The notes under the pieces were generated by a model. The model had not been told where the DNA came from, searched no databases, and saw nothing but the letters and a program-made list of their open reading frames with translations. Below are positions 8,690-19,430 of a stretch of 64,000 nucleotides of DNA, piece after piece. The DNA comes from Kalaharituber pfeilii. Lineage: Eukaryota; Ascomycota; Pezizomycetes; Pezizales; Pezizaceae. The DNA lies in NCBI GenBank assembly GCA_015179045.1, contig WHUZ01000028.1, positions 558,001-622,000 of the forward strand. Reading direction: 5' to 3'. Each line of letters starts with the position of its first letter. Position 1 is the first letter of the stretch. Position numbers and translations under genes: made by a program.

Positions 8690-10146
8690 AAAACTAGAAG
8701 TAGTAGAACATCAGAGAAAGATATAGAAGAACAGAACGTGGTGGAAAGACTGAACGTTCCACTATACCATTTTCAACATGGATCACTGGAATGCAGCTCA
8801 ACGGAGGCGGTGTGTGCAAAATATCCTTGCACAATTCAAGCAACTCGCTTCTTATTTTGCCTTTTGACTCGTCAATTGCATTATTACAAATGAATGTAAG
8901 GTCAAGCTTTTGCAGAAGATCTTTCAGTATAGTCACGGCATCAGCAGGTTCCAGTCATCCGTTTCCTTTGTGGCATAGTCAGACGTCTTGACAACCATAT
9001 CATGTAGGGATTGAGAAGATGATATGAGTTTTTCCACTAATTGCTTGACCAGACTGGTAACTGTGTAGGTGTAGAAAATCCTGTTCTTTGTGGTCTCGAT
9101 GGTCACAGTGGAGATAGGTGACAGCTGTGTTTCGTTGCTTAACAGCAAGAGATAGAGGATCAATGACAACAGACCTTCAAGAACCGTTAGTGGGCATATG
9201 CTATCGTGTGTAGCAATATATCAACAACTGCTTGACATACATACGCAATGGTGGTTTTCCCAGCACCAGGAATCCCTTAGCAACATATGACATTGGAACT
9301 GTTAGGGGCACCTCCCTGCCACGATATGAATTGCTCTGCCCGTAAAATTCATGTTCCTGCATTCTCCAGGCGGCTAGATCTCACATCTTGATGCCTTTCT
9401 GTGGTCCAAGTGGGGAGAACCATGCCAGGAGTTTTCCCGTGTTCTCAGCTGACAGTAATAAGAACCTAATTTCAACATACCATACATGTTCAGTTTCAAG
9501 TCCTGTACACCAGGCTTGATTTGATGAATATCGACAGCTAATTGATCAAGTGTAGATACGAAACTTAGTATATCACCAAGGGTGGTAGCTGGGTAATGGA
9601 AAAAAGGGATATAACAGAGTCTATTTTCTGCTTTTGTTCCAATAAGTCAGCGGTTACTTTGGACGAGGCCTTACAAAGAAGTTCGCTTTTATGAATTAGT
9701 ACTATCAAAATGAGCATGTTTAGGGTATTGAAATACCAATTTGCAGTGGTCAGTTTAAATTCGATCGTTTGGACATAGTGATGCAATGTATCCACCGCCT
9801 CAATGCATTCTTGCTCTGGGAAAGGACATTTCAAGCTGTCGCTAAAGCCTACTGATACTTGGAACTTGACTAACTTTGGATGCAGAAATTTGATCCTCCT
9901 TTTACAGGGGCCAATCACGATGCCAATCGCAGAGGTTTCACGGAATCTCCTTTGATCTCTTCCTTCCTCAAAGACTTGATGAGGTGGTCGAGACTGTAAG
10001 TCAATGCAGTAATTTTCAGCTAGCAAGTCATAAGCATCCTTCGTGGCAGACTTGACTTCGCCCGTGTACTCCTTCAGGATCTTCACAATCTCGAGTGCTA
10101 AAACGAGGAAATCAGCAACTCCAGAGGAAATGGAAATGTAATCCAT
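8690..10146 (-). pseudogene. NACHT-type NLR (STAND) pseudogene with Helo-like N-terminus
   Basis: Starts at 10146 with MDYISISSGVADFLVLALEI and TGEVKSATKDAYDLLAE. This is the amphipathic N-terminal domain found on many fungal STAND proteins (Helo-like, membrane-acting cell-death domain by family knowledge). After stops and frameshifts, 9246-9278 encodes GIPGAGKTT, a Walker A P-loop. Further on are TVTSLVKQLVEKLISSSQSLHDM-type sequence and AIDESKGKIRSELLEL, a degraded Walker B (ALDE expected). Sensor repeats (ankyrin/WD) are absent. The 5' side abuts a pogo-like arm at 10147, so the promoter is lost. In fungi such proteins act in heterokaryon incompatibility and defence; this copy cannot work. 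Confidence 0.75.
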
Positions 10147-10480
10147 TTACGATAGCCTCATATGAGGCCACAATTATCATCCCCAGTCCTTTAACTATCA
10201 CCATGTCCAGTTCTAGCATTTCTGGATCACCTGAAAACTCTGGGAACACTGATGAAAATATTGAAGTACACAGATTGGCCTGAGAATATGAATTTTATCT
10301 ATATAGTTGAAGGTATAACTATATTCCAGATGAACTCTATGACAATTGCTAACTATAACGTAATAAACTGATACAAGGTGAATGAGTATTAATAGCTTTC
10401 CATAATGATATCTTGATTTTGAGTGCTATTGGGTAGGTCATGTGCAAGGGTTCTTTTTTTTTGATAGAGAATGACAGACT

Positions 10481-10675
10481 TCAAGGTTCACGCTTTCGAG
10501 CGGAGGAAAGAAATAGACAAATTCAATTAATCATAAATACCTACCTGACCCACCGCCTTGTTTATCCTTCACTGCGGACAGACAATTTTCCGACAATAGG
10601 GATATGCACAGAGATACAAATAACACAGACTATCCGCCGGTCCTGTGGTGCCAGGATTACTCCACCGGTACAACA
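10481..10675 (-). mobile_element. Short LTR-like insertion
   Basis: A 195-bp insertion into the pogo-like arm with 5-bp direct repeats AGACT (10476-10480 and 10676-10680). On the minus strand it starts TGTTGTACC but ends CCTTGA, not CA, so a solo LTR is only a suggestion. Contains no ORF. Confidence 0.35.
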
Positions 10676-10702
10676 AGACTTAGTTATAGATCTTGATTTT
10701 TG

Positions 10703-12437
10703 ATCCCCCGAAGTCACGGTTCACCCTCGGGGACCTAACCCCCATCCCAAAGTTCGTCCTACAAAAGGCGCCCACACTGGGGTTCAGCCCCGTCACTACC
10801 ATACACACGGCACCGGCGCACCCCATCCCGGAAGGGCTAGGCTTCAGCCCCATAATCACCATGTATTCGGAGGAGCCATCTCCAGAGCGCAGCACAGCCC
10901 CAACCAACGCCCGGGAGTATGGCGACACCCGAGCCCACCCTGGGGCCCGCATCCAAGAAGCGCAAAGGAAAGGCAGCGTCAGCCCAAGACTGGTACGCCT
11001 TCAAGCACCAACTGAATGACAAGGAGGCAGAGAGAATCGCGGCATCCAACGCCGCCACTACACCTTCGGGCTCCCCACCCACCCCCCCTCCAGCCGTCCA
11101 GCGCACGGAGCGGGAAGACAAACGGCGAAGGAAGGCGGCGCCAACCGGCGGTCCCCCCTACCTCCGACAACCCAACAAAACCCTGTGGCCACCCGGAACG
11201 CAAGTCAAGAGGGATGCAAGAGCACCTCTTCTTCATCTCCAAAAACCATACACCGCAATCTCCCGAGGGTGAACTTTCGGAGAATCTTCAGCTCACCAAC
11301 CCCGTTGCCAACACATCAACCCCGCGCCAAGACCCAATAGGAGGCCGCGAAACACTGCCCCCCACCATTCAAAACATGCCGAAAAGCAAGAAGCCGCGCC
11401 CGCCGCCGCCGTCAGACGAGATACCAGACTGGGAGACCCTCCAAGAGAGACTTGAAAACCTAGGCATAGAATGGGGCATTGTCGTCGCATCCCTGTGGAA
11501 AAACGCGATGGAAGTCGACCACGGTCTGACGGGCTGCAGACCGACGAAACGGTGGATTCTGTCCCTAAGGTTTGACGACGACGTTTTCGACAATATCTGG
11601 ACAGACGCGAGAGGTCCAGGCGACCAAGCCAAAACAACACCACCGCCGCCAACGATAGGGTTCAGCCCCATCACCACCATACACACAGGCCCGGCAGAGC
11701 CAACCGCCCCGCCGCGACCAGGAAACGCAAGATGGCGGCACCAGCCCCCCCAGCGACAAGACCGGAGGAAGCGCGAAACAAAAAGCGCAAAGGCAAGACG
11801 CCGTCCCCTGGCGACCTATACGCGATCAAGCGCCAACTCGGCGACGAGGAGGCTAGGAAGATCGCCTCCGCCCTCCCGGTCGACACCCCGCGGGCACCAC
11901 GCCTGTCACCACCAACCCATCGAACCCGAGCCCGCTAGAAGACACAATACTCCTCCCCGCCCCAAGAGCAAGACTCCCTCCCCACGAACCACTCCCGATG
12001 CCACCACCACCTCAACAGCTGGCATCGTAGTACATGGAATTGCCCTAAGAAAGGACCTAGGGAAGGTCCGAAAGTGGCTGGAGGCAGAGAATAAGGACCT
12101 AGGAAAGATATCTGGGATCCGCTGGCTGAGGAAGAAGACCGCCTTGATTGACGAAGGAAAGAAAACCAGCTCAGCGGTAGTCTACCTGGAGACAATCTCC
12201 GAGGTTGGGAGAGTGAGGCTCGGAGGACGATGGCTGAGAGCGGAGCAGTATGAATGGGACAGAGTACGGAAGTAGGACATACTGACTACTGTACCCCACC
12301 CGCACCACGTACGAGCATCGCGGGCACAACATGTAATTATTGACTTAGTTACTTTTCGTTTTTTTTTTTAATAAAACCTCGCCATAGCCCATAGAGCGGC
12401 ATGCGAGTATTGATATAAAAGAAAAAAAAAAAAAAAA
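10703..12437 (+). mobile_element. Half-LINE, family A tail (longest copy)
   Basis: Holds two successive modules. 10703-11270 repeats the N-terminal part (LGFSPVTTIHT, KKRKGKAASAQDWYAFK), and 11334-12275 holds a complete ORF1p-like ORF. The 3'UTR contains CCCGCACCACGTACGAGC-ATCGCGGGC, the A hairpin 12374-12403 and poly(A). There is no RT. A GATC repeat at the outer junctions of 10703-13315 may be a TSD but is too short to rely on. Confidence 0.7.
11016..12275 (+). CDS. Half-LINE ORF1p-like protein, up to 419 aa
   Basis: Residues 1-100 are an out-of-frame reading of the preceding module; the real protein probably begins near MPKSKKPRPPPPSDEIPD (11376). Next comes a domain seen only in this copy (DWETLQERLENLGIEWGIVV ... 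RWILSLRFDDDVFDNIW). A Pro-rich linker with GFSPITTIHT and a basic segment follow. The C-terminal ORF1p core is GIVVHGIALRKDLGKVRKWL, ISGIRWLRKKT, KKTSSAVVYLE, LGGRWLRAEQYEWDR, then stop. The NKKRKGK..S..D.YAIKRQL motif is here read in another frame (11732-11890), so one or two frameshifts separate it from the core. Probably an RNA-binding protein of the element. Confidence 0.55.
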   Translation: MTRRQRESRHPTPPLHLRAPHPPPLQPSSARSGKTNGEGRRRQPAVPPTSDNPTKPCGHPERKSRGMQEHLFFISKNHTPQSPEGELSENLQLTNPVANTSTPRQDPIGGRETLPPTIQNMPKSKKPRPPPPSDEIPDWETLQERLENLGIEWGIVVASLWKNAMEVDHGLTGCRPTKRWILSLRFDDDVFDNIWTDARGPGDQAKTTPPPPTIGFSPITTIHTGPAEPTAPPRPGNARWRHQPPQRQDRRKRETKSAKARRRPLATYTRSSANSATRRLGRSPPPSRSTPRGHHACHHQPIEPEPARRHNTPPRPKSKTPSPRTTPDATTTSTAGIVVHGIALRKDLGKVRKWLEAENKDLGKISGIRWLRKKTALIDEGKKTSSAVVYLETISEVGRVRLGGRWLRAEQYEWDRVRK

Positions 12438-13315
12438 TCGCCCAACAAAAACCCCCAGAACCCCAACCAGCACCCCCGCTGCCACCAGCAATACAAAATA
12501 TGCCATCGTGGTACACAGGATAGCCCTCTTTTTTTTTTTTTTTTTTTTTATTTCATTGATCGCATGCCGCCCTAAGGGCTATGGCGATGTATATAAGTTA
12601 ACTAAAAGAAAGAAAATACGCAGCCTAAGTACATGGTATTTGAGTCGGGGTCCCGAGCCTGTCTATTCCCTTCTTCTGTTTGGCTCGTATTCCTCCGATC
12701 TCAGCCACTTCCCCCCAAGTTTGACTCTCCCAATCTCCACTCTTGTCTTCGTATACAACACTACGGAGCTTGCCTTCTTTCCTTCTTCTTGCAGTGTCGT
12801 TTTTCGTCGCAGCCATCTGATGCCCGTGGTCGTCTTAGGATAGCCCTCAGGAAGAATCTGGGGAACATCCAGAAATGGTTGGAGGCCGCAAACAAAGATC
12901 TGGGTCAGACAGTTGGAATTCAGTCGTTGAGAAAGAAGGGCATTCTCACCGAGGAGGGAAAACTCACCAGCTCGGTCGGGGTATACTTAGAGGAGCAGGT
13001 TGAGCTGGAAAGAGTGAGACTAGGAGGGAAATGGTTGAAGTCTTGCAAATATGAACGGGACCGGGGACGAACATAGACTGACACTGTTTCCCTATGCCCG
13101 TAACACAGGCCTTTACATGCGCAGTACATTGACATGGATGGAGATTTGGTTTTGGTTCTTTTATGCTCTTCACTTTCCCACCACATTAGCAGGGCCGTGG
13201 GTCACTACCGATGACATCTTTTTTCCTTATTTTATCTCTTATGTACCTAAATCGCCATGCCCCATAGCGCGGCATGCGATCAATGATGATATTAAAAGAA
13301 AAAAAATAAAGATCA
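12438..13315 (+). mobile_element. Second half-LINE, split by a minus-strand copy
   Basis: The ORF is readable as AIVVHRIA (12502-12527) and, after a nested insertion, LRKNLGNIQKWLEAANKDLG...SSVGVYLEE...CKYERDRGRT stop at 13076. The 3'UTR differs from other copies, but the A hairpin is present at 13251-13280 with ATCGC...GCGAT as closing stem. It starts directly after the poly(A) of the preceding half-LINE. Part of 10703-11270 may be its 5' half. Confidence 0.65.
12529..12836 (-). mobile_element. Half-LINE nested head-to-head in a half-LINE, 12-bp TSD
   Basis: AGGATAGCCCTC at 12517-12528 and 12837-12848. On the minus strand it codes GIRWLRRKTTLQEEGKKASS VVVY, then (after one frameshift) the VKLGGKWLRSEEYEPNRRRE end. 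The A tail has ATCGC...GCGAT closing bases and is followed by poly(A). The target is the same gene family, cut within the VHRIALRK codons. Confidence 0.82.
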
Positions 13316-14790
13316 TTTTGTGATTCTGATGAGAGATTCTGATTTAGGCGGTAGTATAAAATGTTTATATATATCATATGCCTGGAATAAGTAATACGAT
13401 GGGAGAATGCATGAGGGGCAGTGGTGGCGGGCACATAACCCCCCCGTACAGCCTACCAGCTTAGCCTATTATGATATTTTATGTTTTTTTTTTATATCAG
13501 TACTCGCTTATGATAGGAAAAGCAAGTGAAGGTGAGCCCCGCTAGTTCCGATTTGTCTTCCGTCGTTAATCCTTGCTCATGCACCTTTCACCAGCGCCTA
13601 ATGAGACAGTTGATATCCCGTTGATCGTGGCACTAACCAAATTGAGCGCTTTGAATGTAGTCTGGATGTGTTTGCTACTGTACTAGAGTGTGTGCTTGAC
13701 AACCTGTTCTCAATCTCCATTTCTTATTTTTCAGACGTAAAGTCCAGACGCTGGCTTGCGCTAGAGAAAATTTCTAGTTTTTGAATTCAAATTGGATTTC
13801 AGTTGGACGAAGTTACCAAAACGGATGGAGTGATGATGTGCCCTCTTGGCAGTCCTGCTGTAACTTATTGTACTGTAGAAAGAGCCACTAGCAAAAATAT
13901 CATGCTATTCAAATAATTTCATTTGTTGCCTTTGTTTGTGACTCGTAAACCCTTTGCCAGGCTATGACGAATTCTAGATATAAGGGAAATAAAAGAAATA
14001 AAGATGCGATGAGCACCCCACCTGTCACTTCTTACTCCTTCTCCCTGCTCCCTACCTGCCTGAAGAGCTCCAGCAATTCAGTCTCCCGTCGAACTGAAAA
14101 AGGAGCAGCAAATGCGAGAGAGAAGACGAGAGGAAGGTCGAGTCTGTGAAAGAGCACGGAAAATGTACTGAGGAACGGAAATAAGCTGCTGAGGAAAAAA
14201 AACGGTACAGTTCAGCGTGTTATTAAGAGACGTCATGGGTGTTTCACAAGTGCATTACGACACAAAGGACAGTCTATCCAATGCTCACATAGCACTTAAT
14301 TTAGGGAAAACTAAACTACTAGATCAATTGACATTCATCACATCAGCCCATGGTTCAGATCTGCGCCACAGTGGTGGACGGGTTAAACTACCCCGCAGTT
14401 TGAACTATTCCGGAGGATTGGCAATAGATCGTCCCATTAGGCAAGTGGTATGAATTGGTGGAGAGTATGGGCCAGAAAACCTCTTCTCCATACTTAGTGC
14501 GACGCCGCTTTCAAAAATTTGATAATTCCCTAACCATCAATGATTGGCAGTCCTGCCATGGCGAATCAGCTGCAAGCGTGGTTACGTGATTTAAAAAAAA
14601 TGATTGCGGGTGTTGGAAACAATATATGTCACAGTATGCAGGACGGCAACCTCTTTTGGGAGGTATGAAATTACGCTGAGGTAGTCACCTACAGCCACTG
14701 TTCCCAACCTCGGCTGAAGCTGCTGGTGCGTCAGAATCAGCATCAAACTGAAGGAAGCATGTTATATAACATTCCGATAGATTCTAACAA
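13316..14790. repeat. Old dispersed repeat R1, copy 1
   Basis: Matches 47841-49461 and then 58654-59577 (which continues it), with many CpG-type transitions between copies (for example AGACGTCATGGG versus AGACATCATGGG). No convincing coding content. It holds an old B tail at 14548-14600. Copies 2a and 2b carry further insertions that this copy lacks. Confidence 0.65.
13479..13509 (-). mobile_element. 31-bp tail-only family-A insertion
   Basis: TTATGATA at 13471-13478 and 13510-13517 brackets a T-run plus ATATCAGTACTCGC, the last bases of the A tail. The empty site CCTATTACGATAGG is kept in copy 2a near 47924. This is the shortest LINE copy here. Confidence 0.75.
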
Positions 14791-15440
14791 AAGTAAGCAT
14801 GTAGTTTGTTTATATATCTCGTAGTGTAACCAGTCTACAACTCTTTGCTATAGCGGGATCTCATGGGCCGAGGTTCTCCCTGGACGATAACTAACGGTGG
14901 TATGACTATAAACCAACGGCAGCATTTGCATGTCCATGTCAAATGCAAAAATTAGACACGGAGATTGAATTTAACTTTTAGATGACAATGTATGGCATGC
15001 TTTTTGACGGAAGGGGAAAGATCGCTCCTGTGATGGTACGGGCCAGTTCGATCCTATCATTGTTGGTGCGGCAGCAGCTGCAGGGGAACGTTGGAAGCCT
15101 AAAGGCAGGGATCATCAGGGGACAGACTTGGCATTAGGCCTTCCACCCATTCGAGGTGATACGCTTCACCCTACTATTACGTCTGGCTTCCTCTTCCTTA
15201 CTTTTCTAGTTTCAGGCTTCACTCAGGAACCACGCGTCCCAATAAGGGTTCAAGCGATAGCATGTGTCTCAGGTAGGATCATTTATTAGTTATATTGCTT
15301 CTGCTTATAGTTAACAGCGAAATTTTCTAATGCAGTCAGGTCACGGCATTGACATTGGAGAGCGAAAGGTACTGTATCTACCCTTGAAAGCGAAGTGCGC
15401 GGTTACTGATGATATAGTCTGAAGATAAACCGATAGTGGA
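14600..15440. other. Unassigned spacer
   Basis: 14600-14790 belongs to repeat R1; beyond that I see no coding frame, element end or repeat. Confidence 0.3.
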
Positions 15441-15459
15441 GCATTGAAAGCAACAAAAG

Positions 15460-15855
15460 ATGAGTGGGTCACAGAAATATTATTCGCATTTTGCCCCGAG
15501 TGGGTCGAGGAAAGTACAGCAACGTCGGTTGAGATTTCCGCAGTCGTACCAGAATGTTCCTGGTCTGATTTCGGGGACTGTGGTACCCCGGAACCAGAAC
15601 GTGGATGTCGGGATTTGGAGAACAGTTCAGAAGCAAACAAACGGAGGCCAGGATGAGTTCTCTAATAGTGTTGGTAACAGTTTCAGATACAAAGGCAATG
15701 GGGTAAAGAACGAGGAGGCAAGTCAGCGGAAGATGCGGAGCAATGAAAAGGCGCAGGAACAGCAGAAGCAGAACGTGAAGGGCAAAGGGTTGGATGCGAA
15801 AGTCGTCGAAGTTGTACCGGAATCTTGGGAGGAGGCTTTGGATGATGATGACTGA
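15460..15855 (+). CDS. Hypothetical protein, Gln/Lys-rich with acidic tail, 131 aa
   Basis: ATG at 15460. A basic N-terminal half (SGSRKVQQRRLRFPQ) and a hydrophilic middle lead to a sharply acidic C-terminus ending ESWEEALDDDD. No signal peptide, membrane span or known domain recognised. No paralogue in the window. The compositional order is gene-like, and the tail resembles the acidic ends of nucleic-acid-associated proteins, but that is only impression. It could also be the last exon of a longer gene, since the frame upstream is interrupted before 15444. Confidence 0.35.
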   Translation: MSGSQKYYSHFAPSGSRKVQQRRLRFPQSYQNVPGLISGTVVPRNQNVDVGIWRTVQKQTNGGQDEFSNSVGNSFRYKGNGVKNEEASQRKMRSNEKAQEQQKQNVKGKGLDAKVVEVVPESWEEALDDDD

Positions 15856-16235
15856 GTTTCGAATTACGTTCTGTGTGTGAGATGACTGTTATTCCCTTTT
15901 TTTTTTAGTATTGCTTTTAGTTTTGCAAAGGCAGATTGAGCTCGCCATATCCTACAAGCATGCCGAGGTCAATTCACCTTTATAGGGCCATGAGAAATAT
16001 CAATCGGCCACGGGCATTTTTTATTGTAGTTTTTGAATGTATTGGGACTTTAAAATTTGTATTCTTGTATCTGGGACCTTTTTTGCCTCCCTGACAGTCG
16101 GATAATTTGACCAAAATATTCGGGGCAATATGAGTTCCAATCTCGAATTCACGTGCCAACCCTTCTACCTTCACCACCTACTATCTTCACCATGTTCTGG
16201 CCCTCTATACCTACTCTTGTAACTGTCGGGGGCAA

Positions 16236-17046
16236 GCACACCGTTCTACACTTTTGCCTTCAAGAAAAACACAATCCTTGCCGGTGCTCGGCGCTCCCTT
16301 TCGCCGTCACTTGTGTCCTCTAGCATTTTCAAGACTACCGTTCCAGGGTCCACGAACAGTTTTCCTTCATCATAAAGTTGGTATGCCTTCACCGTGTCAG
16401 CTTCGTGGAAGAAGCAATTGGGAACAACTTAGTAGAAAACCATACCATGCAAACCCAAAAAATGTGATACCCATTGCGGACATTGCTTCCCATTCTCTCG
16501 CGTTCCGGAAGTGCTGTTTGCTGGATCTGCTGACACAATACCATATCCAATCTTCTTCGTTGTCACTGACACTTCAAGTCCTGTTGCAGCAGGTAAGTAC
16601 CATCTTGGCATAAATGCTTTTCCATCCACGAATTTCTTTCGAATCTCATATTTAAGACTTTCCAAGGTGCTGATTAGAGCTTTCTGGACTCCGCATCCCC
16701 TGTATATTCCCTTCAGAAGTCCTGCATTTTTGTCTTATTCGTGTTAGCCACTATCCTAAGTCCAATCCCTTCAATGAGCCCATGAGGCCGTTTACCCCAT
16801 GTCATTCAATACCCTTGTCATCGTTTCTTCCGAATCTTTCTGTCTTTGTCCTTAGCATTCCGATATTCACGCTTAGTGCTCTACCACCGAAGGAGAACTT
16901 CGCTATTCCACAAGCGATCACAAAGACTTCCTTTGTAATTCGAAGCCTCGTAATGGATCAATTGATGGAAATGTTCTTCTCGCTCAGTGATCGTTCGTCC
17001 TTTTACAGCATTCCTTTGGCGCATTGAACAGCCCCTTCGATGCACG
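16236..17046 (-). pseudogene. Decayed coding region, family unknown
   Basis: Readable stretches on the minus strand in different frames include LESLKYEIRKKFVDGKAFMP with ATGLEVSVTTKKIGYG, and nearer 16240-16390 KAYQLYDEGKLFVDPGTVVL with ERRAPARIVFFLK. They are linked by stops and frameshifts. Sequence beyond the hAT MITE (17408 on) may be its 5' part. I do not recognise the family. Confidence 0.35.
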
Positions 17047-17054
17047 TCCGGAAG

Positions 17055-17399
17055 TAGTGAGCGGCACGAGCTAGCTCGAGCCGAGCTGGAGGGTGAGCTC
17101 GAGCTGGCGTGGCATGAGCTCGAGCCAGCTCGAGCTAGCTCGAGCCTGGATCATAATATTGACAGACTAAACTAAACTAAGCTAAATTTTCATCTTTCTC
17201 ACTACTATCAGCTAAATTGTGCATTTCGAAGTTGTTGGTAGGTCAGAATGAGCTCCAAGTCTCTAATTATTACTATAGTAGGTATTTACAGTTTATGAAA
17301 CCTTGCACTGGCTAAGCATTTTAGCGAGCTGTCAAGAAAAACACAAGTATGATCTTGGCTCGTTTGAGCTCGAGCTGGCTCGGCTCGTGCCGCTCACTA
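17055..17399 (+). mobile_element. hAT-type MITE with 8-bp TSD
   Basis: TCCGGAAG at 17047-17054 and 17400-17407. Ends TAGTGAGCGGCACGAGC and GCTCGTGCCGCTCACTA are inverted repeats followed by repeated GAGCTCGAGC blocks; the 345-bp body is non-coding. An 8-bp TSD plus the TAGNG end defines hAT. Related copies: 36782-38175, 42981-43281, 49254-49327 and 57748-58092. Confidence 0.92.
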
Positions 17400-17407
17400 T
17401 CCGGAAG

Positions 17408-19430
17408 GTCTCATCCTATTATCCGTGCGCGTATATATCGATTTTATGCAACGTAGAGCCATTCTCAACCCAGTTCAGTGTGGAACCCTTCCCATATGAC
17501 TAGCGATAAGCGGGATTGTGTGGTATAAAAAGCTCCGTATGACGGTACAATGCACGCTATCGTTACTCGAAGGAGCCGGGTATCCAAAGAATTAAGGAAC
17601 AGAGAGCGTGCTGGGTCTTTCCGTTGGACCAAATTACATCTCCAAGATATGCAACTTTCAGATTGTACGAGCTGGGAGGCAATTCCTTTTACTAACCCTA
17701 GGAAATCCTAGGCATTTCCCCAGTCCCCCATTGCCCCGATGCTTCTGTAGTGTGTCGTCTTTATTTCACTCTGTTCCCGTGGTTATACAGAGCTACATAA
17801 AGGATCAGTTCTCGCCTTCGACAGTTAAGCAATCCATCCAAATAATCCAGGAACTGAAGCATGTGAAGTAACATGAACACCAACGACACAAGTGAAATAG
17901 AACACGTATTATATGCACCTTGAGATAGAAAATGATATATGATTCCGATGTCTAAATGCCCTTTTTTCAGTAGATGGCAACCAAGGATGCTTTCTAAGTC
18001 GATATATGATTTCGCATTGTGGCCGTAGGTCATATTTCGTGAACAGAATCGGAGCACCCACCTCGGAACCCCCTTCCATGTTTTCCATCCTTTGCTGCCC
18101 TTCAGAAACACCGTATTCTGTTATGAAAACCAAATCTGAACCCGGAATTCAAATTCTTCAATTCCAGCAAATCCACGGTACTTGAATTTATATTGCATTG
18201 GCGTGTTTCTGTAACTCTTAAGTATCTCTCCAAGGTAGTCCACCTGGAACATCACAACAGTCCCTTTTTGCATTGTAGTCTCAAGAGCGCCATATAGATC
18301 CACCCTCTTCCTCCTAGTGTCAAGCCAGATCACCACTCCGCCGCGATTGGTGTATCCGCACATCCATACCCACCCTACCATCTGATATCCCATCTGCCCT
18401 TGCACCTAAAGCGCCCTCACTTCCTCCATGTGCATCCAGCTTTCCATCTGCGTCCATCTTCCTTGAATAGTGTACTGTCTCGTCCCTGGTACACACACGT
18501 CTAGCCTAAATACAATAGTCCTTCGTGATCGTACGATGAATGGTTCCTTGATCTCCAGAAGGGAGTGGACGGCGGTGCATTGGATAGTGGGTGGAAGAAA
18601 GAGGAGGCACCACTCAGTCCCCTAATACGATATATAGTTCAGTGAGGCCTCCGGAATATAGTACTCCAGCAGTATCCAAATATGCGTTTAGACTGATGGA
18701 AGATTCCATCTCCCAGCCATCGGCGTGCGCAACCTGTCCAATTGTCGAAATTTCCCCAAGCCAATGCAGTACAACCATACGGATGCTGTAATCCAATACC
18801 AACTAGCCAACCATTCATATCTATCAACTTCATCCTCCTCTCACTCCCTTGACTTTACTCCCAACGGCCGACACCGGCAACTCCAGAATTGCAACCCTCA
18901 AAGTGGACTCCTTCACCCAAGGTGGCCGTCGATCCTTTCAGCAACTATTCCTAGCACTACTCTGCATCATGGCGCATAAGGGATTCCCAACCATCGCAAA
19001 CTTGACTGACGTAGTCATGGGTGGCAACTATATTCCCTGAAATGAGTGCCGTAAGCGGCTTTGATCTTCGGAACTGGAGAGCAAGGGAGATCAAACTTTG
19101 CCTATGATTGCGATCCAACGATGGCAACGAATGCGGGAACTAGAAGAGACACTGAGAAGATATTGAGGGAGAAGGAAGTGGAGCAGCACGATCGCAAGCA
19201 CTTCAGGGGTCGCCTGAATGTATAAGAGCGGGATGAGCTATTTATTGCTAAACTGAGCAACTAGGGGTTCCTAATGTTGAAGTCAGTGCTCCTTTCTGCG
19301 TAGTTGGTATATGATCCACGCACCAAAGAGTACTCACGGAATAATATGAGATCGTTGGACATCGGGTGCTATCCTCTCCGCATTGTCAGAATCGAACGGG
19401 CTCGTCGAATTGACATGTGATGTAATATTA
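17408..19430. other. Decayed sequence without recognised genes
   Basis: Several short minus-strand frames between 17761 and 18405 (for example GYQMVGWVWMCGYTNRGG) could be remnants of one gene. No motif places them. 18600-19430 shows nothing recognisable. Confidence 0.3.

Larger units (their letters stand above)
10147..13450 (+). mobile_element. Pogo-like transposon arm, interrupted
   Basis: 10147-10480, 10676-10702 and 13316-13450 match the right arm of the element at 34786-36477. Shared features are the SSSSISGSPENS coding stretch, GGCCTGAGAATATGAA, the TTGATTTTTGATC region, and AAGTAATACGATGGGAGAAT near the end. Two insertions split it: 10481-10675 and 10703-13315. The outer end (after 13420) differs from the other copy and runs into a repeat also found at 47841. 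Confidence 0.6.

Noticed and set aside
12508..12843. Open frames starting with runs of Phe (also at 24070, 34340, 37330, 46840, 62720)
   Set aside because: They are poly(T) stretches of minus-strand retro-insertions read through; no coding signal beyond the T-run.
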